From positions 62,001 through 126,000 of the forward strand of contig NZ_CP081153.1 in assembly GCF_025140835.1 (NCBI RefSeq): a stretch of DNA of 64,000 bases, in the 5' to 3' direction. Both the position numbers and the translations under genes were made by a program. The DNA comes from Aliiroseovarius sp. M344. Its GTDB lineage: Bacteria > Pseudomonadota > Alphaproteobacteria > Rhodobacterales > Rhodobacteraceae. Shown here one piece after another: positions 26,807 to 37,486 of this stretch. Every line of letters starts with the position of its first letter. Positions within the stretch are counted from its first letter, which is position 1. Under the pieces are notes generated by a model. The model saw only the letters and a program-made list of their open reading frames with translations. It was not told the DNA's origin and searched no databases.

Positions 26807-28432
26807 ATGGCAATTACTTCTGCAAACCAGTTGGAGCTGCTCCAGACCGCCGAAGCCGTCGCGCGCGAAAAGATGATCGACCCCGCGTTGGTGATCGAAG
26901 CGATGGAAGAAAGCCTCGCGCGGGCTGCCAAGTCGCGCTATGGCGCCGAGATGGACATCCGTGTTGCGATTGATCGCAAAACTGGCCGTGCCACCTTTAC
27001 CCGCGTACGCACCGTGGTCGAAGAGGAAGAACTGGAAAACTACCAGGCTGAGTTCACAGTCGATCAAGCCAAGCAATATATGGAAGATCCCAAAATTGGC
27101 GACACATTCGTTGAAGAGGTGCCGCCAGTTGAGATGGGGCGGATCGCCGCGCAGTCAGCCAAGCAGGTGATTTTGCAGAAGGTGCGCGAAGCCGAGCGTG
27201 ACCGTCAGTACGAAGAATTCAAAGACCGCGCCGGCACGATCATCAATGGTCAGGTCAAGCGCGAGGAATATGGCAACGTTATCGTTGACGTGGGCACTGG
27301 CGAAGCGATTCTGCGCCGTAATGAAAAGATCGGCCGAGAAAGCTATCGCCCGAACGACCGTATCCGCTGCTACATCAAAGATGTGCGTCGCGAAGCCCGC
27401 GGACCGCAGATTTTCCTGAGCCGGACCGCGCCGGAATTCATGGCCGAGCTGTTCAAAATGGAAGTGCCGGAAATCTATGACGGCATCATCGAAATCAAAG
27501 CGGTTGCCCGTGACCCCGGTTCGCGCGCGAAGATCGCCGTGATCTCGTATGACAACTCGATTGATCCGGTTGGTGCCTGCGTTGGTATGCGTGGTTCGCG
27601 CGTGCAAGCCGTCGTGAACGAGCTTCAGGGCGAGAAAATCGACATCATCCCGTGGAACGAAGATCAGCCGACCTTCCTTGTGAACGCGCTTCAGCCTGCC
27701 GAGGTGTCGAAAGTGGTTTTGGACGAAGAAGCTGGAAAAATCGAGGTTGTGGTGCCGGATGAACAGCTGTCGCTGGCCATTGGTCGCCGTGGTCAGAACG
27801 TGCGCCTTGCGTCACAGCTGACGAACCTCGACATCGATATCATGACCGAGGCCGAAGAAAGTGAACGTCGTCAGGCCGAGTTTGCGACCCGCACCGCTTT
27901 GTTCATGGAAACACTGGATCTGGACGAATTCTTCGCGCAGCTTTTGGTGGCCGAGGGTTTCTCGAACCTCGAAGAAGTTGCCTATGTTGAGGTGGACGAG
28001 CTTCTCGTCATCGATGGGGTCGATGATGCGACAGCCGAAGAACTTCAGGCGCGTGCACGCGACTATATCGAGGCGCAAAACGCCAAGGCGCTTGAAAACG
28101 CACGCGCTCAGGGCGTCGAAGACAGCTTGATTGCCTTCGAAGGCTTGACCCCGCAAATGGTGGAGGCGCTGGCCGAAGATGGTGTGAAGTCTCTTGAAGA
28201 TTTCGCCACCTGTGCAGACTGGGAACTGGCAGGCGGTTGGACCACCGTTGATGGCGAACGGTCGAAGGACGACGGCTCGCTGGAAAAATTCGGTGTGACG
28301 CTGGAGCAGGCTCAGGATATGGTCATGACCGCCCGCATTTTGCTGGGCTGGGTTGATCCTGCGGATCTTGAGTCGGACGAAACCGAAGAAGATGCAGCGG
28401 GCGAAACCGCAGTCGAGGAGGCCGAAGCCTGA
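26807..28432 (+). CDS. nusA: Transcription factor NusA
   Basis: NusA binds RNA polymerase and nascent RNA and controls pausing, termination and antitermination. ATG 26807 (MAITSANQLELLQTAEAVAR) follows GAGGAGG by 10 bases. The 541-residue protein has the N-terminal RNAP-binding domain (1-130), S1 domain (about 135-200, GTIINGQVKREEYGNVIVDV), KH1/KH2 (VGACVGMRGSRVQAV and LAIGRRGQNVRLA), and a C-terminal helical/HhH region with an acidic tail. Same operon as rimP; an attenuator-like hairpin lies upstream, consistent with known autoregulation of nusA operons in other bacteria. Confidence 0.97.
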   Translation: MAITSANQLELLQTAEAVAREKMIDPALVIEAMEESLARAAKSRYGAEMDIRVAIDRKTGRATFTRVRTVVEEEELENYQAEFTVDQAKQYMEDPKIGDTFVEEVPPVEMGRIAAQSAKQVILQKVREAERDRQYEEFKDRAGTIINGQVKREEYGNVIVDVGTGEAILRRNEKIGRESYRPNDRIRCYIKDVRREARGPQIFLSRTAPEFMAELFKMEVPEIYDGIIEIKAVARDPGSRAKIAVISYDNSIDPVGACVGMRGSRVQAVVNELQGEKIDIIPWNEDQPTFLVNALQPAEVSKVVLDEEAGKIEVVVPDEQLSLAIGRRGQNVRLASQLTNLDIDIMTEAEESERRQAEFATRTALFMETLDLDEFFAQLLVAEGFSNLEEVAYVEVDELLVIDGVDDATAEELQARARDYIEAQNAKALENARAQGVEDSLIAFEGLTPQMVEALAEDGVKSLEDFATCADWELAGGWTTVDGERSKDDGSLEKFGVTLEQAQDMVMTARILLGWVDPADLESDETEEDAAGETAVEEAEA

Positions 28433-28454
28433 TCGCAGGCTTCGGGAACGACGC

Positions 28455-29093
28455 ATGACGCGTGGTGGCCACAAATCTCGGCCGGAAGAGCCGGAACGTC
28501 GCTGTATCGCGACCGGAGAAACCCAACCAAAAGCCGGGTTGATCCGTTTTGTAGTGGGGCCAGACGGAAGTGTGGTGCCCGATCTGTTGGGAAAACTGCC
28601 GGGGCGCGGGATATGGGTATCCGCTGACCGCGCTGCGCTTACAAAAGCTGCCACAAAGGGGCTTTTTTTGCGGGCGGCCAAACAGCAGGTGACAGTGCCC
28701 CAGGATCTGCTGCCGATGCTTGAGAAAGCGCTGGCGGCGCGTGTGGTCCATCTGATCAGCCTCGCGCGAAAAGCAGGCGGAGCGGTCGCTGGGTTCGAGA
28801 AGGTGAAAGACTGGCTTGTTAAGGAACAGGCAGCCGTCTTGATCCAGGCGTCAGACGGGTCAGAGCGGGGCAAGTCCAAGCTTCGCCCGCCGCCCGGCAA
28901 GGACCAGTTCTTTACCTGCCTGACGGCAGATGAGCTGGGAATGGCCTTTGGGCGTGAAAATGTGATACATGGCGCGCTTGCGTCTGGTGGTTTGGCATCC
29001 CGTGTTGTAGAGGAAGCCAAGAAACTACGGGCGCTGCGCGAGCAAGATAACGACGGTGGCAAGGGTCACCGGAAAGGTACGAAGACCAGATGA
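28455..29093 (+). CDS. YlxR (DUF448) protein fused to an L7Ae-like domain
   Basis: The start is ATG 28455 ([20 protein letters not shown]). The N-terminal YlxR domain has the signature [20 protein letters not shown] and the block [14 protein letters not shown]. It is followed by an L7Ae/L30e-like RNA-binding domain (about residues 95-190, [18 protein letters not shown]). This fusion is common in alphaproteobacteria, while many other bacteria encode the two as separate small genes (ylxR and ylxQ). Probably an RNA-binding accessory factor of the nusA-infB operon. Overlaps infB by 4 bases. Confidence 0.92.
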   Translation: MTRGGHKSRPEEPERRCIATGETQPKAGLIRFVVGPDGSVVPDLLGKLPGRGIWVSADRAALTKAATKGLFLRAAKQQVTVPQDLLPMLEKALAARVVHLISLARKAGGAVAGFEKVKDWLVKEQAAVLIQASDGSERGKSKLRPPPGKDQFFTCLTADELGMAFGRENVIHGALASGGLASRVVEEAKKLRALREQDNDGGKGHRKGTKTR

Positions 29094-31591
29094 GCGATAA
29101 TGACGGTAAAAAGACCCTGGGACTGCGTGGCGGAGCTCGTCCCGGTCAGGTGAAGCAGAGCTTCAGCCATGGGCGGACGAAGAACGTCGTGGTCGAAACG
29201 AAACGCAAGCGCGTTGTCGTACCCAAGCCGGGTGCGGCTTCTGGTGCTGGCGCGGCCACTCCTGCGGCGGGCGATCCGAAGAAACGCCCCGCAGGCATTT
29301 CGGATGCCGAACTGGACCGCCGCATGAAGGCGCTGCAAGCCGCCAAAGCGCGCGAGTCCGAAGAAGCAGAAGCGCGCGCCGCCGAAGAAAAGGCTCGCGA
29401 AGAAGAGCGCAATCGTCGCCGCGAAGAAGCCGAGACGAAAGAACGCGAAGAGCGCGAGCGCGAAGAAGCACTGAAGGCCAAAGCCGCCGAGGATGACCGC
29501 AAGAAGCGTGAAGCCGAAGAGGCCAAGGCCCGCGCCAAGCAACCTGCCCCAGAAGCAGATCCTGCTGCCGCACAAGCTGCGGAACAGCGCGGCCCTGGCA
29601 AAGCGCCTTCAGGCCCACGCAAGAAAGATGATCGCGGTGGCGCTGCTGACCGCCAAGCACGCCCGGCCAAAGGTGCCGCCCGTGACGATGGGCGTCGTTC
29701 AGGCAAGCTGACACTGAATCAGGCGCTTCGTGGTGGCGACGGGCGTCACCGCTCGGTGGCGTCAATGCGCCGCAAGCAAGAGCGCGCCCGTCAGAAAGCT
29801 ATGGGCGAGAATGTTGATCGCGAAAAGATCATTCGTGACGTCCAGTTACCGGAGGCCATCGTGGTATCCGAACTTGCCGTCCGCATGGCCGAACGTGCAG
29901 CCGATGTTGTGAAATCGCTTATGAACATGGGCATGATGGTTACACAGAACCAGTCCATTGACGCCGACACCGCTGAGCTGATCATCGAAGAGTTTGGCCA
30001 CAAAGTCGTGCGTGTTTCCGACGCGGACGTCGAAGATGTGATCCATCAGGTTGATGACAAAGAAGAAGATCTTGTTGATCGTCCTCCGGTCATCACCATC
30101 ATGGGTCACGTTGACCACGGCAAAACCTCGCTTTTGGATGCGATCCGGAACGCGAAGGTTACGGCTGGTGAAGCGGGCGGCATCACGCAGCATATCGGCG
30201 CCTATCAGGTGACAACAGATAACGGCGCGGTGTTGTCTTTCCTTGATACGCCCGGCCACGCTGCGTTTACATCGATGCGTGCACGTGGTGCTCAGGTTAC
30301 GGATATCGTGGTTCTGGTTGTGGCCGCCGATGATGCGGTCATGCCGCAGACCATCGAAGCCATCAACCACGCCAAGGCAGCCAAAGTGCCGATGATCGTG
30401 GCAATCAACAAATGCGACAAGCCGGCTGCCAACCCCGATCAGGTGCGCGCAGAACTTCTGCAGCACGAAGTGATTGTCGAAAAGATGTCTGGCGAAGTCC
30501 AGGATGTAGAGGTTTCCGCAATCACCGGCCAGGGCCTGGACGAACTTCTTGAAGCCATCGCGCTACAGGCCGAAATCCTTGAGCTAAAGGCCAACCCTGA
30601 ACGGGCTGCTTCTGGCGCTGTGATTGAAGCTCAGCTTGATGTGGGTCGCGGCCCGGTTGCCACGGTTCTGGTCCAGAACGGCACGCTGAAACAGGGCGAT
30701 ATCTTCGTCGTGGGCGAGCAGTACGGTAAGGTACGTGCTCTGATCAACGATAAGGGCGACCGCGTCGAAGAAGCAGGTCCCTCGGTTCCTGTCGAGGTAC
30801 TTGGCCTGAATGGCACACCAGAAGCTGGTGATGTTCTGAACGTTGTGGAAACCGAAGCTCAGGCTCGCGAGATTGCCGATTACCGTGAACAAGCGGCGAA
30901 AGACAAACGCGCGGCTGCAGGTGCGGCCACCACGCTGGAGCAGATGATGGCAAAGGCGAAAGCCGACGAAGACGTTGCCGAACTGCCCATTCTGGTCAAA
31001 GCCGACGTGCAGGGTTCTGCCGAAGCCATCGTTCAGGCGATGGAAAAGATCGGCAACGACGAAGTCCGCGTGCGCGTTCTGCACTATGGTGTGGGTGCGA
31101 TCACGGAATCTGATATCGGTCTGGCGGAAGCGTCTGGCGCGCCGGTCATTGGCTTCAACGTTCGTGCAAATGCTTCGGCTCGCAATTCGGCCAACCAAAA
31201 AGGCGTCGAGATCAGATACTACTCGATCATCTATGATCTTGTGGACGATGTGAAAGCTGCTGCGTCGGGCTTGTTGTCGGCCGAAGTTCGCGAAAACTTC
31301 ATCGGCTATGCCGAAATTCGCGAAGTGTTCAAAGTTTCTGGCGTTGGCAAAGTTGCCGGCTGTCTGGTCACCGAAGGAGTGGCACGCCGGTCGGCTGGCG
31401 TACGTCTGTTGCGCGACAACGTGGTGATCCACGAAGGGACATTGAAAACACTGAAGCGCTTCAAGGACGAAGTAAAAGAAGTTCAATCCGGTCAAGAATG
31501 CGGGATGGCGTTTGAGAATTATGAAGACATCCGACCACAGGATGTGATCGAGATCTTCGAACGCGAAGAAGTCGAACGCTCGCTGGACTAG
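29090..31591 (+). CDS. infB: Translation initiation factor IF-2
   Basis: IF-2 is the GTPase that places initiator tRNA on the ribosome. The 833-residue protein has a long, charged Ala/Glu/Arg-rich coiled-coil-like N-terminal region (about residues 60-165), a conserved linker [15 protein letters not shown], the G domain with [14 protein letters not shown] near residue 338, DTPGHAAF and NKCDKP, then domains II, III and C-terminal fMet-tRNA-binding domain IV. ATGA overlap with the YlxR gene. A strong terminator follows 21 bases after the stop. Confidence 0.98.
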   Translation: MSDNDGKKTLGLRGGARPGQVKQSFSHGRTKNVVVETKRKRVVVPKPGAASGAGAATPAAGDPKKRPAGISDAELDRRMKALQAAKARESEEAEARAAEEKAREEERNRRREEAETKEREEREREEALKAKAAEDDRKKREAEEAKARAKQPAPEADPAAAQAAEQRGPGKAPSGPRKKDDRGGAADRQARPAKGAARDDGRRSGKLTLNQALRGGDGRHRSVASMRRKQERARQKAMGENVDREKIIRDVQLPEAIVVSELAVRMAERAADVVKSLMNMGMMVTQNQSIDADTAELIIEEFGHKVVRVSDADVEDVIHQVDDKEEDLVDRPPVITIMGHVDHGKTSLLDAIRNAKVTAGEAGGITQHIGAYQVTTDNGAVLSFLDTPGHAAFTSMRARGAQVTDIVVLVVAADDAVMPQTIEAINHAKAAKVPMIVAINKCDKPAANPDQVRAELLQHEVIVEKMSGEVQDVEVSAITGQGLDELLEAIALQAEILELKANPERAASGAVIEAQLDVGRGPVATVLVQNGTLKQGDIFVVGEQYGKVRALINDKGDRVEEAGPSVPVEVLGLNGTPEAGDVLNVVETEAQAREIADYREQAAKDKRAAAGAATTLEQMMAKAKADEDVAELPILVKADVQGSAEAIVQAMEKIGNDEVRVRVLHYGVGAITESDIGLAEASGAPVIGFNVRANASARNSANQKGVEIRYYSIIYDLVDDVKAAASGLLSAEVRENFIGYAEIREVFKVSGVGKVAGCLVTEGVARRSAGVRLLRDNVVIHEGTLKTLKRFKDEVKEVQSGQECGMAFENYEDIRPQDVIEIFEREEVERSLD

Positions 31592-31612
31592 AGCTCTGCG
31601 AACAACACAAAG

Positions 31613-31646
31613 AAAAGGGGACGGATTAACCGTCCCCTTTTTATTT
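31613..31646. terminator. Bidirectional intrinsic terminator after infB
   Basis: AAAAGGGGACGG (31613-31624) pairs with CCGTCCCCTTTT (31630-31641) around a five-base loop, followed by a T-rich tract. Because the stem starts with A residues, the minus-strand copy also ends in a T-rich tract, so it can also serve the small leftward gene and the mutT operon. Confidence 0.93.
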
Positions 31647-31675
31647 GCCTTGCGGCATATGAAGCTAAGCTAAGA

Positions 31676-31816
31676 TTAAGCGGCTTTGCGCTGCTCAACC
31701 GGGCGACCTGAGAACAAACGGTCTTCTACCCGAACGACGATACGTCCATCGGAAAGATCACGTACATACTGACCCTGCACCATTACACAACTTCCAAGTA
31801 CAATCGTCCGCAACAT
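31676..31816 (-). CDS. Small conserved-looking protein, 46 residues
   Basis: An open frame of 46 codons runs from ATG 31816 to TAA at 31676-31678. It is preceded by GGGAG seven bases before the ATG, an excellent ribosome site, and followed by the terminator at 31613-31646. The predicted peptide begins MLRTIVLGSCVMVQGQYVRD and ends RLFSGRPVEQRKAA, with a central DGRIVVRV strand; it looks like a small beta-rich protein with a single Cys. No named family is assigned. It lies 89 bases downstream of the mutT stop and may have its own promoter. Without it, the gap between infB and mutT would be over 300 bases. Confidence 0.72.
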   Translation of the reverse strand: MLRTIVLGSCVMVQGQYVRDLSDGRIVVRVEDRLFSGRPVEQRKAA

Positions 31817-31905
31817 CTGAATTCTCCCAATTCACAGGCATCGATTCGACGCAACCATAGCAGGTAATCTGCGGCAAATAACGGGTTTGTGATGGGCTGC
31901 GCGGT

Positions 31906-32304
31906 TTATAGCCAGTCGCGCAAAACGGGGATCAGCGGCAAGTCAGCTGGCGGCATCGGATAATCCCGCAATTGATCGACGCGCGCCCAGCTAAGCGATT
32001 GACCTTCCTGAGGTTTTGGCTGGCCTTCCCATTTGCGACAGGCAAAGACGGGCATCAGAAGGTGGAAGTCGTCATAGCTGTGGCTGGCGAAAGTCAGTGG
32101 CGCAAGGCACGACGCCCACGTGTCAATATCAAGCTCTTCCTTGAGCTCTCGGACCAACGCGTGTTCGGGTGTTTCGCCGGGTTCAACCTTCCCGCCGGGA
32201 AATTCCCACAATCCGGCCATGGATTTTCCAGCCGGACGTTGTGCCAAAAGCACCCGCCCATCGCGGTCAATAAGGGCCACAGCTGAGACAAGAACAACCT
32301 TCAT
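31906..32304 (-). CDS. mutT: MutT, 8-oxo-dGTP diphosphatase (Nudix)
   Basis: MutT hydrolyses 8-oxo-dGTP to prevent mutation. The 132-residue protein has the full Nudix box in GGKVEPGETPEHALVRELKE plus ELDI, and the MutT-like start VSAVALIDRDGRVLLAQRP and LWEFPGGK. It is 21 bases downstream of argJ in the leftward group parvulin-argJ-mutT, an order common in Rhodobacteraceae. The fold is certain; exact substrate is inferred from length and family blocks. Confidence 0.93.
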   Translation of the reverse strand: MKVVLVSAVALIDRDGRVLLAQRPAGKSMAGLWEFPGGKVEPGETPEHALVRELKEELDIDTWASCLAPLTFASHSYDDFHLLMPVFACRKWEGQPKPQEGQSLSWARVDQLRDYPMPPADLPLIPVLRDWL

Positions 32305-32325
32305 CCAGACCCCTCCGAACCGGCC

Positions 32326-33633
32326 TTATGACCGATAATCGGCATTGATCTGGATGTAGCCATGCGTCAGATCGCAAGTCCAGACAGAGGAAGCGCCCCC
32401 ACCAACACCCAGATCGACAGTGATCACCAATTCTTCCTGCGTCATATACTGCGCGCCGTCTTCCTCGCGGTAATGGGGTGAAACCCATCCGTTCTCGGCC
32501 ACCAACACATCACCGAACCGGATCGAAAGCTTGTCGCGTTCAGCATAAGCGCCGGACTTCCCAATCGCCATGACAACACGACCCCAGTTTGGATCCTCTC
32601 CGGCGATCGCTGTTTTCACCAAGGGTGAGTTCGCAATGGCCAGAGCGTGCACACGGGCGTCAGTGTCAGATTTCGCACCGGTGACGCGGACCTCAACAAA
32701 CTTTGTCGCACCCTCACCGTCACGAACGACTTGGTGTGCAAGATCCAGCATCACATCGTGCAGTGCTGACTTGAAGGCTTTGTTGCCTTTGGGGACGTCA
32801 ACACCAGAGGCACCGGTTGCAGCCAGCAAAACGCTGTCCGACGTCGATGTGTCACTGTCCACAGTGATGCTGTTGAAGCTGGTTTCAGTCAGCTCAGACA
32901 GCATCGACTGGAGGTCAGTCTGATCAATTCTTGCGTCCGTGAAGATAAACACCAGCATCGTCGCCATATCCGGCGCAATCATGCCAGAGCCTTTGGCGAT
33001 GCCTGCAATATGAACCGTTCGACCGTCGATCTTTACTTCGGCTTTGGCCCCTTTGGCAAAGGTGTCTGTCGTGCGAATGGCTTGGGCGGCGCCCGCCAGC
33101 CCGTCTGGCACCAGCGTACCCTTCAGCTCATCTAATCTTCCAACGATCTTGTCATGAGGCAACGGCACGCCAATAACGCCAGTTGAGGCGGTATAGACCC
33201 GGTTTTTGGGTACTGAAAGCGCTTTGGCAACCTGTGTCGTGATGGCATCGACTGACCCGTCACCCGCGGCACCTGTAAACGCATTGGAGTTGCCGGCATT
33301 CACCAAAATGGCGGCACCTTCACTGGAATCGGACCCTAGTTTTGCCTGGCAATCGAGCACCGGGGCAGACCGGGTCGCAGATTTGGTGAATACGCCTGCG
33401 ATGGTCGTGCCGGGCTGTAGCTCGGCCAGCATTACGTCCAGCCGATCTGGGTATTTTACCCCGGCCTTCGCGGACGAAAACCGAGCGCCGCCAATGACCG
33501 GCAACTCGGGGAACGCCGCAGGCGCAAGCGGCGCGACGGCATGGGTATGGGTTTTTGCGGCCGCCAAACGGGCCTTTAACTTCTGCAGTTTTTTCTTCAG
33601 CTTTTTAATCTTTGCCGACTTGCCCATGCCCAT
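32326..33633 (-). CDS. argJ: ArgJ, glutamate/ornithine N-acetyltransferase
   Basis: ArgJ transfers acetyl from N-acetylornithine to glutamate (cyclic arginine pathway), and some forms also use acetyl-CoA. It is made as a precursor that cleaves itself before a nucleophilic Thr, here Thr225 in IAPDMATMLVF. SPLAP-like VAPLAPAAFPELP marks the usual N-terminus at about residue 33. Ahead of it are about 30 extra residues rich in Lys and Ala (KKLKKKLQKLKARLAAAK), probably a helix. The start could be the ATG at 33633 or 33627. It lies 17 bases after the parvulin gene. Confidence 0.95.
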   Translation of the reverse strand: MGMGKSAKIKKLKKKLQKLKARLAAAKTHTHAVAPLAPAAFPELPVIGGARFSSAKAGVKYPDRLDVMLAELQPGTTIAGVFTKSATRSAPVLDCQAKLGSDSSEGAAILVNAGNSNAFTGAAGDGSVDAITTQVAKALSVPKNRVYTASTGVIGVPLPHDKIVGRLDELKGTLVPDGLAGAAQAIRTTDTFAKGAKAEVKIDGRTVHIAGIAKGSGMIAPDMATMLVFIFTDARIDQTDLQSMLSELTETSFNSITVDSDTSTSDSVLLAATGASGVDVPKGNKAFKSALHDVMLDLAHQVVRDGEGATKFVEVRVTGAKSDTDARVHALAIANSPLVKTAIAGEDPNWGRVVMAIGKSGAYAERDKLSIRFGDVLVAENGWVSPHYREEDGAQYMTQEELVITVDLGVGGGASSVWTCDLTHGYIQINADYRS

Positions 33634-33650
33634 GCCTTTCCGGTGATGGT

Positions 33651-34547
33651 TTACTGATCTAGAAGCGTCATATCACGCAATGCGGCCGGGTCGATCCCCT
33701 CAAGTGCGATACGGTCGATTGTCGCTGCATCCAAAAGAGCCTTTAGCGCTGTTTCGACAGCGTCGGATTCGATTTGGACGGCCAACTCGTCACGCACGTC
33801 TTCCAACGCAGGCGCGCCTTTCATGCGGGATTCGTTCAGTTTTATAATGTGCCAGCCGAATTGGGTCTGAACCGGGGCGGAAACCGCGCCGTCTTCCATC
33901 GCCATGACAGCGTCTTCGAATGGCTTAACCATCATGCCGGGGCCAAACCATCCCAGCTCACCCCCGTTTGGTCCCGACGGGCCAGTGGAATGTGTTTTCG
34001 CCAGCTCTGCAAAGTCGGCGCCGCCCTCCAGCTCGACGATCAGTTCCTTCGCCTTATCTTCGGCCTCAACCAGAATGTGTGAGGCGCTAAACTCTTTTGT
34101 GGGTTCAGCGTTGGCATATTGCGCATCATAGGCGGCTTGAAGCGCGTCATCTGTGACGGCGCTCGAAATCACCTCCTCCACCTTATCATTGGCCGCCAGC
34201 TCACGGCGTTGGTTTTCCAACCGAATTTCAGCGCGGTGGCTAAGTTCGCCCATTGCTTGGCCCAATACCGCCTGTTGGATCAGCTGTTCTACGATCCCGG
34301 GCAACAGAACATCATCGGGCAACGATTGGAACTGCTCAGGCAGGCTCGTCCGTGCGGCAACCACATGCGCCATGGTGATGTCATCCCCATTCACGGTGGC
34401 AATGACGGTGTCGCCTGTCACGTCAATCATCTCGACTTTCGGCTCTGTTTCAGGTTCGGTCGTGGCGCCGGTATCCTGAGCGACCAGTGGGTAAGCCAAA
34501 ACGGCCGACAAAGCGGCGCTAAGAATAATTGCGTTGCGTTTCAACAT
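33651..34547 (-). CDS. Periplasmic parvulin-type peptidyl-prolyl cis-trans isomerase
   Basis: From ATG 34547 ([20 protein letters not shown]), preceded by GAGGAC, the protein has 298 residues with a signal peptide likely cleaved near VAQ. The parvulin domain (about residues 150-240) has [51 protein letters not shown] and QFGWHIIKL. SurA/PrsA-like N- and C-terminal helices surround it. It probably assists folding of exported proteins, which fits its position divergent from secA (179 bases between starts). Confidence 0.93.
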   Translation of the reverse strand: MLKRNAIILSAALSAVLAYPLVAQDTGATTEPETEPKVEMIDVTGDTVIATVNGDDITMAHVVAARTSLPEQFQSLPDDVLLPGIVEQLIQQAVLGQAMGELSHRAEIRLENQRRELAANDKVEEVISSAVTDDALQAAYDAQYANAEPTKEFSASHILVEAEDKAKELIVELEGGADFAELAKTHSTGPSGPNGGELGWFGPGMMVKPFEDAVMAMEDGAVSAPVQTQFGWHIIKLNESRMKGAPALEDVRDELAVQIESDAVETALKALLDAATIDRIALEGIDPAALRDMTLLDQ

Positions 34548-34726
34548 GTTTTTGTCCTCAAAACGGGCCGGATTCCCCGGCAACATTGACAGTTTTACAC
34601 CCGACGCTTACATCGCTTGGAGGCTTGAGAGCGCTGGTTCTTGAGCCCTTAGATAGGCGGCTGGACAGGGACGGGCAAGTTCCCTCTGGTCACACCAGCG
34701 TCAGAACCGCATTGAGGCAAGAAAAC

Positions 34727-37399
34727 ATGCTTGGAAAAATCGCGCGTAAGGTCTTTGGGACACCCAATGATCGAATGATCAAAGCGACCCGCCCGATCGT
34801 CGAAAAAATAAACGCGCTTGAAGAAGAGTATGCTGCCCTTTCGGATGATGCCATCATCGCCAAGACGGAAGAATTCAGAAAACGTGTGGCAGACGGCGAG
34901 AAGCTGGACGCCATTCTGCCCGAAGCCTTCGCCAACTGTCGCGAAGCTGCGAAACGGGCGCTGGGCTTGCGTGCGTTCGACACCCAGTTGATCGGCGGTA
35001 TCTTCCTGCACCGAGGAAACATTGCGGAAATGAAGACCGGCGAGGGGAAAACCCTTGTTGCGACCTTCCCGGCCTATCTGAACGCATTGTCCGGCGAGGG
35101 TGTGCATATCGTCACCGTCAACGACTATCTGGCCAAACGTGACGCAGAATGGATGGGCAAGGTCTATGGCGCTTTGGGGCTGACCACGGGCGTCGTCTAT
35201 CCGCATCAGGCGGACGATGAAAAGCGCGCCGCGTACGCCTGCGACGTAACCTATGCGACCAATAACGAGCTTGGGTTTGATTACCTGCGCGACAACATGA
35301 AGTCCGACCTGAAGGACATGTATCAGCGTGGGCATAATTTCGCCGTTGTGGATGAGGTCGACTCGATCTTGATCGACGAAGCCCGGACGCCTCTGATCAT
35401 CTCGGGCCCATCCGAGGACCGTTCGGAGCTTTACGTAACGATCGACGCGCTGATCCCTGAGTTGACCGAAGAGCATTACACGATTGACGAAAAGAACCGC
35501 GGCGCAACCTTCACTGAGGAAGGCAACGAGTTTCTGGAAGAAATCCTGCACGCGCGGGGGCTGTTGCCCGAGGGTCAGTCACTTTACGACCCGGAAAGCA
35601 CCACAATCGTTCACCACGTGAACCAGGGCTTGCGCGCGCACAAGCTGTTTCAGCGGGACAAAGACTATATCGTGCGCGATGGCGAGGTGGTGCTGATTGA
35701 CGAGTTTACTGGTCGGATGATGGCCGGTCGCCGCCTGTCCGAAGGTTTGCATCAGGCCATCGAGGCCAAAGAAGGCTGCAAGACCCAGCCCGAGAACGTG
35801 ACGCTGGCGTCTGTGACATTCCAAAACTACTTCCGCCTTTACGGCACGCTCAGCGGGATGACCGGCACGGCGTTGACCGAAGCTGACGAGTTTGCCGAGA
35901 TCTACGGCTTGGGTGTGGTCGAGATCCCAACCAACCGCCCCATTGCCCGTGTTGATGAACATGACGCCGTCTATCGCACAACCACCGAAAAATACGCCGC
36001 TGTTGTCGAGGAAATTCGCACCGCCAACGAAAAAGGCCAGCCGATGCTGGTCGGCACGACCTCGATCGAAAAATCGGAAGAGCTGTCGCGGTTGTTGACC
36101 GAAGCTGGCATCAAGCACGATGTCTTGAACGCCCGTCAACACGAACGCGAAGCACAGATTGTTGCGGATGCAGGCAAGTTAGGCTCTGTTACCATCGCCA
36201 CGAACATGGCTGGTCGCGGGACCGACATTAAGCTGGGCGGCAACGTCGAATTCAAAGTGATGGAGGCGATTGCCGCTGAGCCAGACGGTAACCCCGATGA
36301 AATCCGCGCCCGGATCGAAGCTGCCCATGAAGCAGACGAACAGGCCGTAAAGGATGCCGGTGGCCTGTTTGTTTTGGCGACCGAACGTCATGAAAGCCGT
36401 CGGATCGACAACCAGCTTCGCGGACGCTCTGGCCGTCAGGGTGACCCCGGAAAATCGTCGTTCTTCCTGTCGCTTGAGGACGATCTGATGCGGATTTTTG
36501 GATCCGAACGGCTGGAAAAAGTGCTGTCCACATTGGGCATGAAAGAAGGCGAAGCAATCATTCACCCATGGGTGAATAAGTCGCTGGAGCGCGCCCAAGC
36601 TAAGGTCGAAGGCCGCAACTTCGACATTCGTAAGCAGCTGTTGAAATTCGACGACGTGATGAACGATCAGCGGAAAGCGATCTTTGGACAGCGTCTGGAG
36701 ATTATGGAAGCCGAGGATCTGTCCGAGATTGTGGGCGACATGCGCCATCAGGTGATTGACGATCTGGTTGATACCTATATGCCGCCAAAATCCTATGCAG
36801 ATCAGTGGAATACTAAAGGGCTTCAGGCCGCTGTAATCGAAAACCTTGGTTTTGAGGTTCCGGTCGTCGACTGGGCCGCAGAAGAAGGCGTCGATGACGA
36901 CAGCATCCGCGAGCGGCTGTATGACGCGTCCAACGAACATATGGCCAAGAAGGCTGCCGATTTCGGGCCCGAGACCATGCGCTCGATCGAGAAGCAATTG
37001 ATATTGCAGACCATCGATTCGAAGTGGCGCGAGCACCTTTTGACGCTGGATCATTTGCGGTCGGTTGTCGGCTTCCGAGGATACGCACAGCGTGATCCGC
37101 TGAACGAATATAAGAACGAGGCGTTCCAGCTGTTTGAAAGCCTGCTTGATGGCCTGCGTTCCGATGTGACGCAGAAATTGGCTCAGATCCGGCCCATGTC
37201 TGAAGAAGAGCAGCAGGCAATGATGCAAAAGATGGTCCAGCAACAGCAGGCGTTGGCACAAGCTGCAGACAGTGCACAGGATGCCAAAGACGGGTTTGAT
37301 GAAAACAACCCGGCCAGCTGGGGCAACCCATCGCGCAACGATGCCTGCCCTTGTGGGTCAGGCAAAAAGTTCAAACATTGTCACGGCCGTCTGGCATAA
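34727..37399 (+). CDS. secA: SecA, preprotein translocase ATPase
   Basis: SecA drives proteins through SecYEG. ATG 34727 ([20 protein letters not shown]) with GAGG upstream gives 890 residues. Seen: NBD1 with Walker [41 protein letters not shown], the preprotein cross-linking domain, NBD2 with [15 protein letters not shown] and [18 protein letters not shown], the helical wing/scaffold, and the C-terminal zinc-binding tail [14 protein letters not shown] that contacts SecB and phospholipid. secB occurs at 11.2 kb of the same window. Confidence 0.98.
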   Translation: MLGKIARKVFGTPNDRMIKATRPIVEKINALEEEYAALSDDAIIAKTEEFRKRVADGEKLDAILPEAFANCREAAKRALGLRAFDTQLIGGIFLHRGNIAEMKTGEGKTLVATFPAYLNALSGEGVHIVTVNDYLAKRDAEWMGKVYGALGLTTGVVYPHQADDEKRAAYACDVTYATNNELGFDYLRDNMKSDLKDMYQRGHNFAVVDEVDSILIDEARTPLIISGPSEDRSELYVTIDALIPELTEEHYTIDEKNRGATFTEEGNEFLEEILHARGLLPEGQSLYDPESTTIVHHVNQGLRAHKLFQRDKDYIVRDGEVVLIDEFTGRMMAGRRLSEGLHQAIEAKEGCKTQPENVTLASVTFQNYFRLYGTLSGMTGTALTEADEFAEIYGLGVVEIPTNRPIARVDEHDAVYRTTTEKYAAVVEEIRTANEKGQPMLVGTTSIEKSEELSRLLTEAGIKHDVLNARQHEREAQIVADAGKLGSVTIATNMAGRGTDIKLGGNVEFKVMEAIAAEPDGNPDEIRARIEAAHEADEQAVKDAGGLFVLATERHESRRIDNQLRGRSGRQGDPGKSSFFLSLEDDLMRIFGSERLEKVLSTLGMKEGEAIIHPWVNKSLERAQAKVEGRNFDIRKQLLKFDDVMNDQRKAIFGQRLEIMEAEDLSEIVGDMRHQVIDDLVDTYMPPKSYADQWNTKGLQAAVIENLGFEVPVVDWAAEEGVDDDSIRERLYDASNEHMAKKAADFGPETMRSIEKQLILQTIDSKWREHLLTLDHLRSVVGFRGYAQRDPLNEYKNEAFQLFESLLDGLRSDVTQKLAQIRPMSEEEQQAMMQKMVQQQQALAQAADSAQDAKDGFDENNPASWGNPSRNDACPCGSGKKFKHCHGRLA

Positions 37400-37486
37400 G
37401 CAGGCATGCCGTCAACATCTGTGGTTGAAATCTTGCGCGCCAATCCGGATGATTGCGCAACGGATACGCAGGGGTTGGGATTTGTC

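Noticed and set aside
27812..29062. 416-codon leftward open frame antisense to nusA and ylxR
   Set aside because: Shadow of a GC-rich coding region; product is Ser/Arg/Pro-rich without any family feature.
30584..31495. 303-codon leftward open frame antisense to infB
   Set aside because: Lies wholly within the conserved GTPase and tRNA-binding domains of infB; no domain recognised.
36179..37261. 360-codon leftward open frame antisense to secA
   Set aside because: Complete overlap with secA, Leu/His/Phe-rich translation typical of an antisense shadow.
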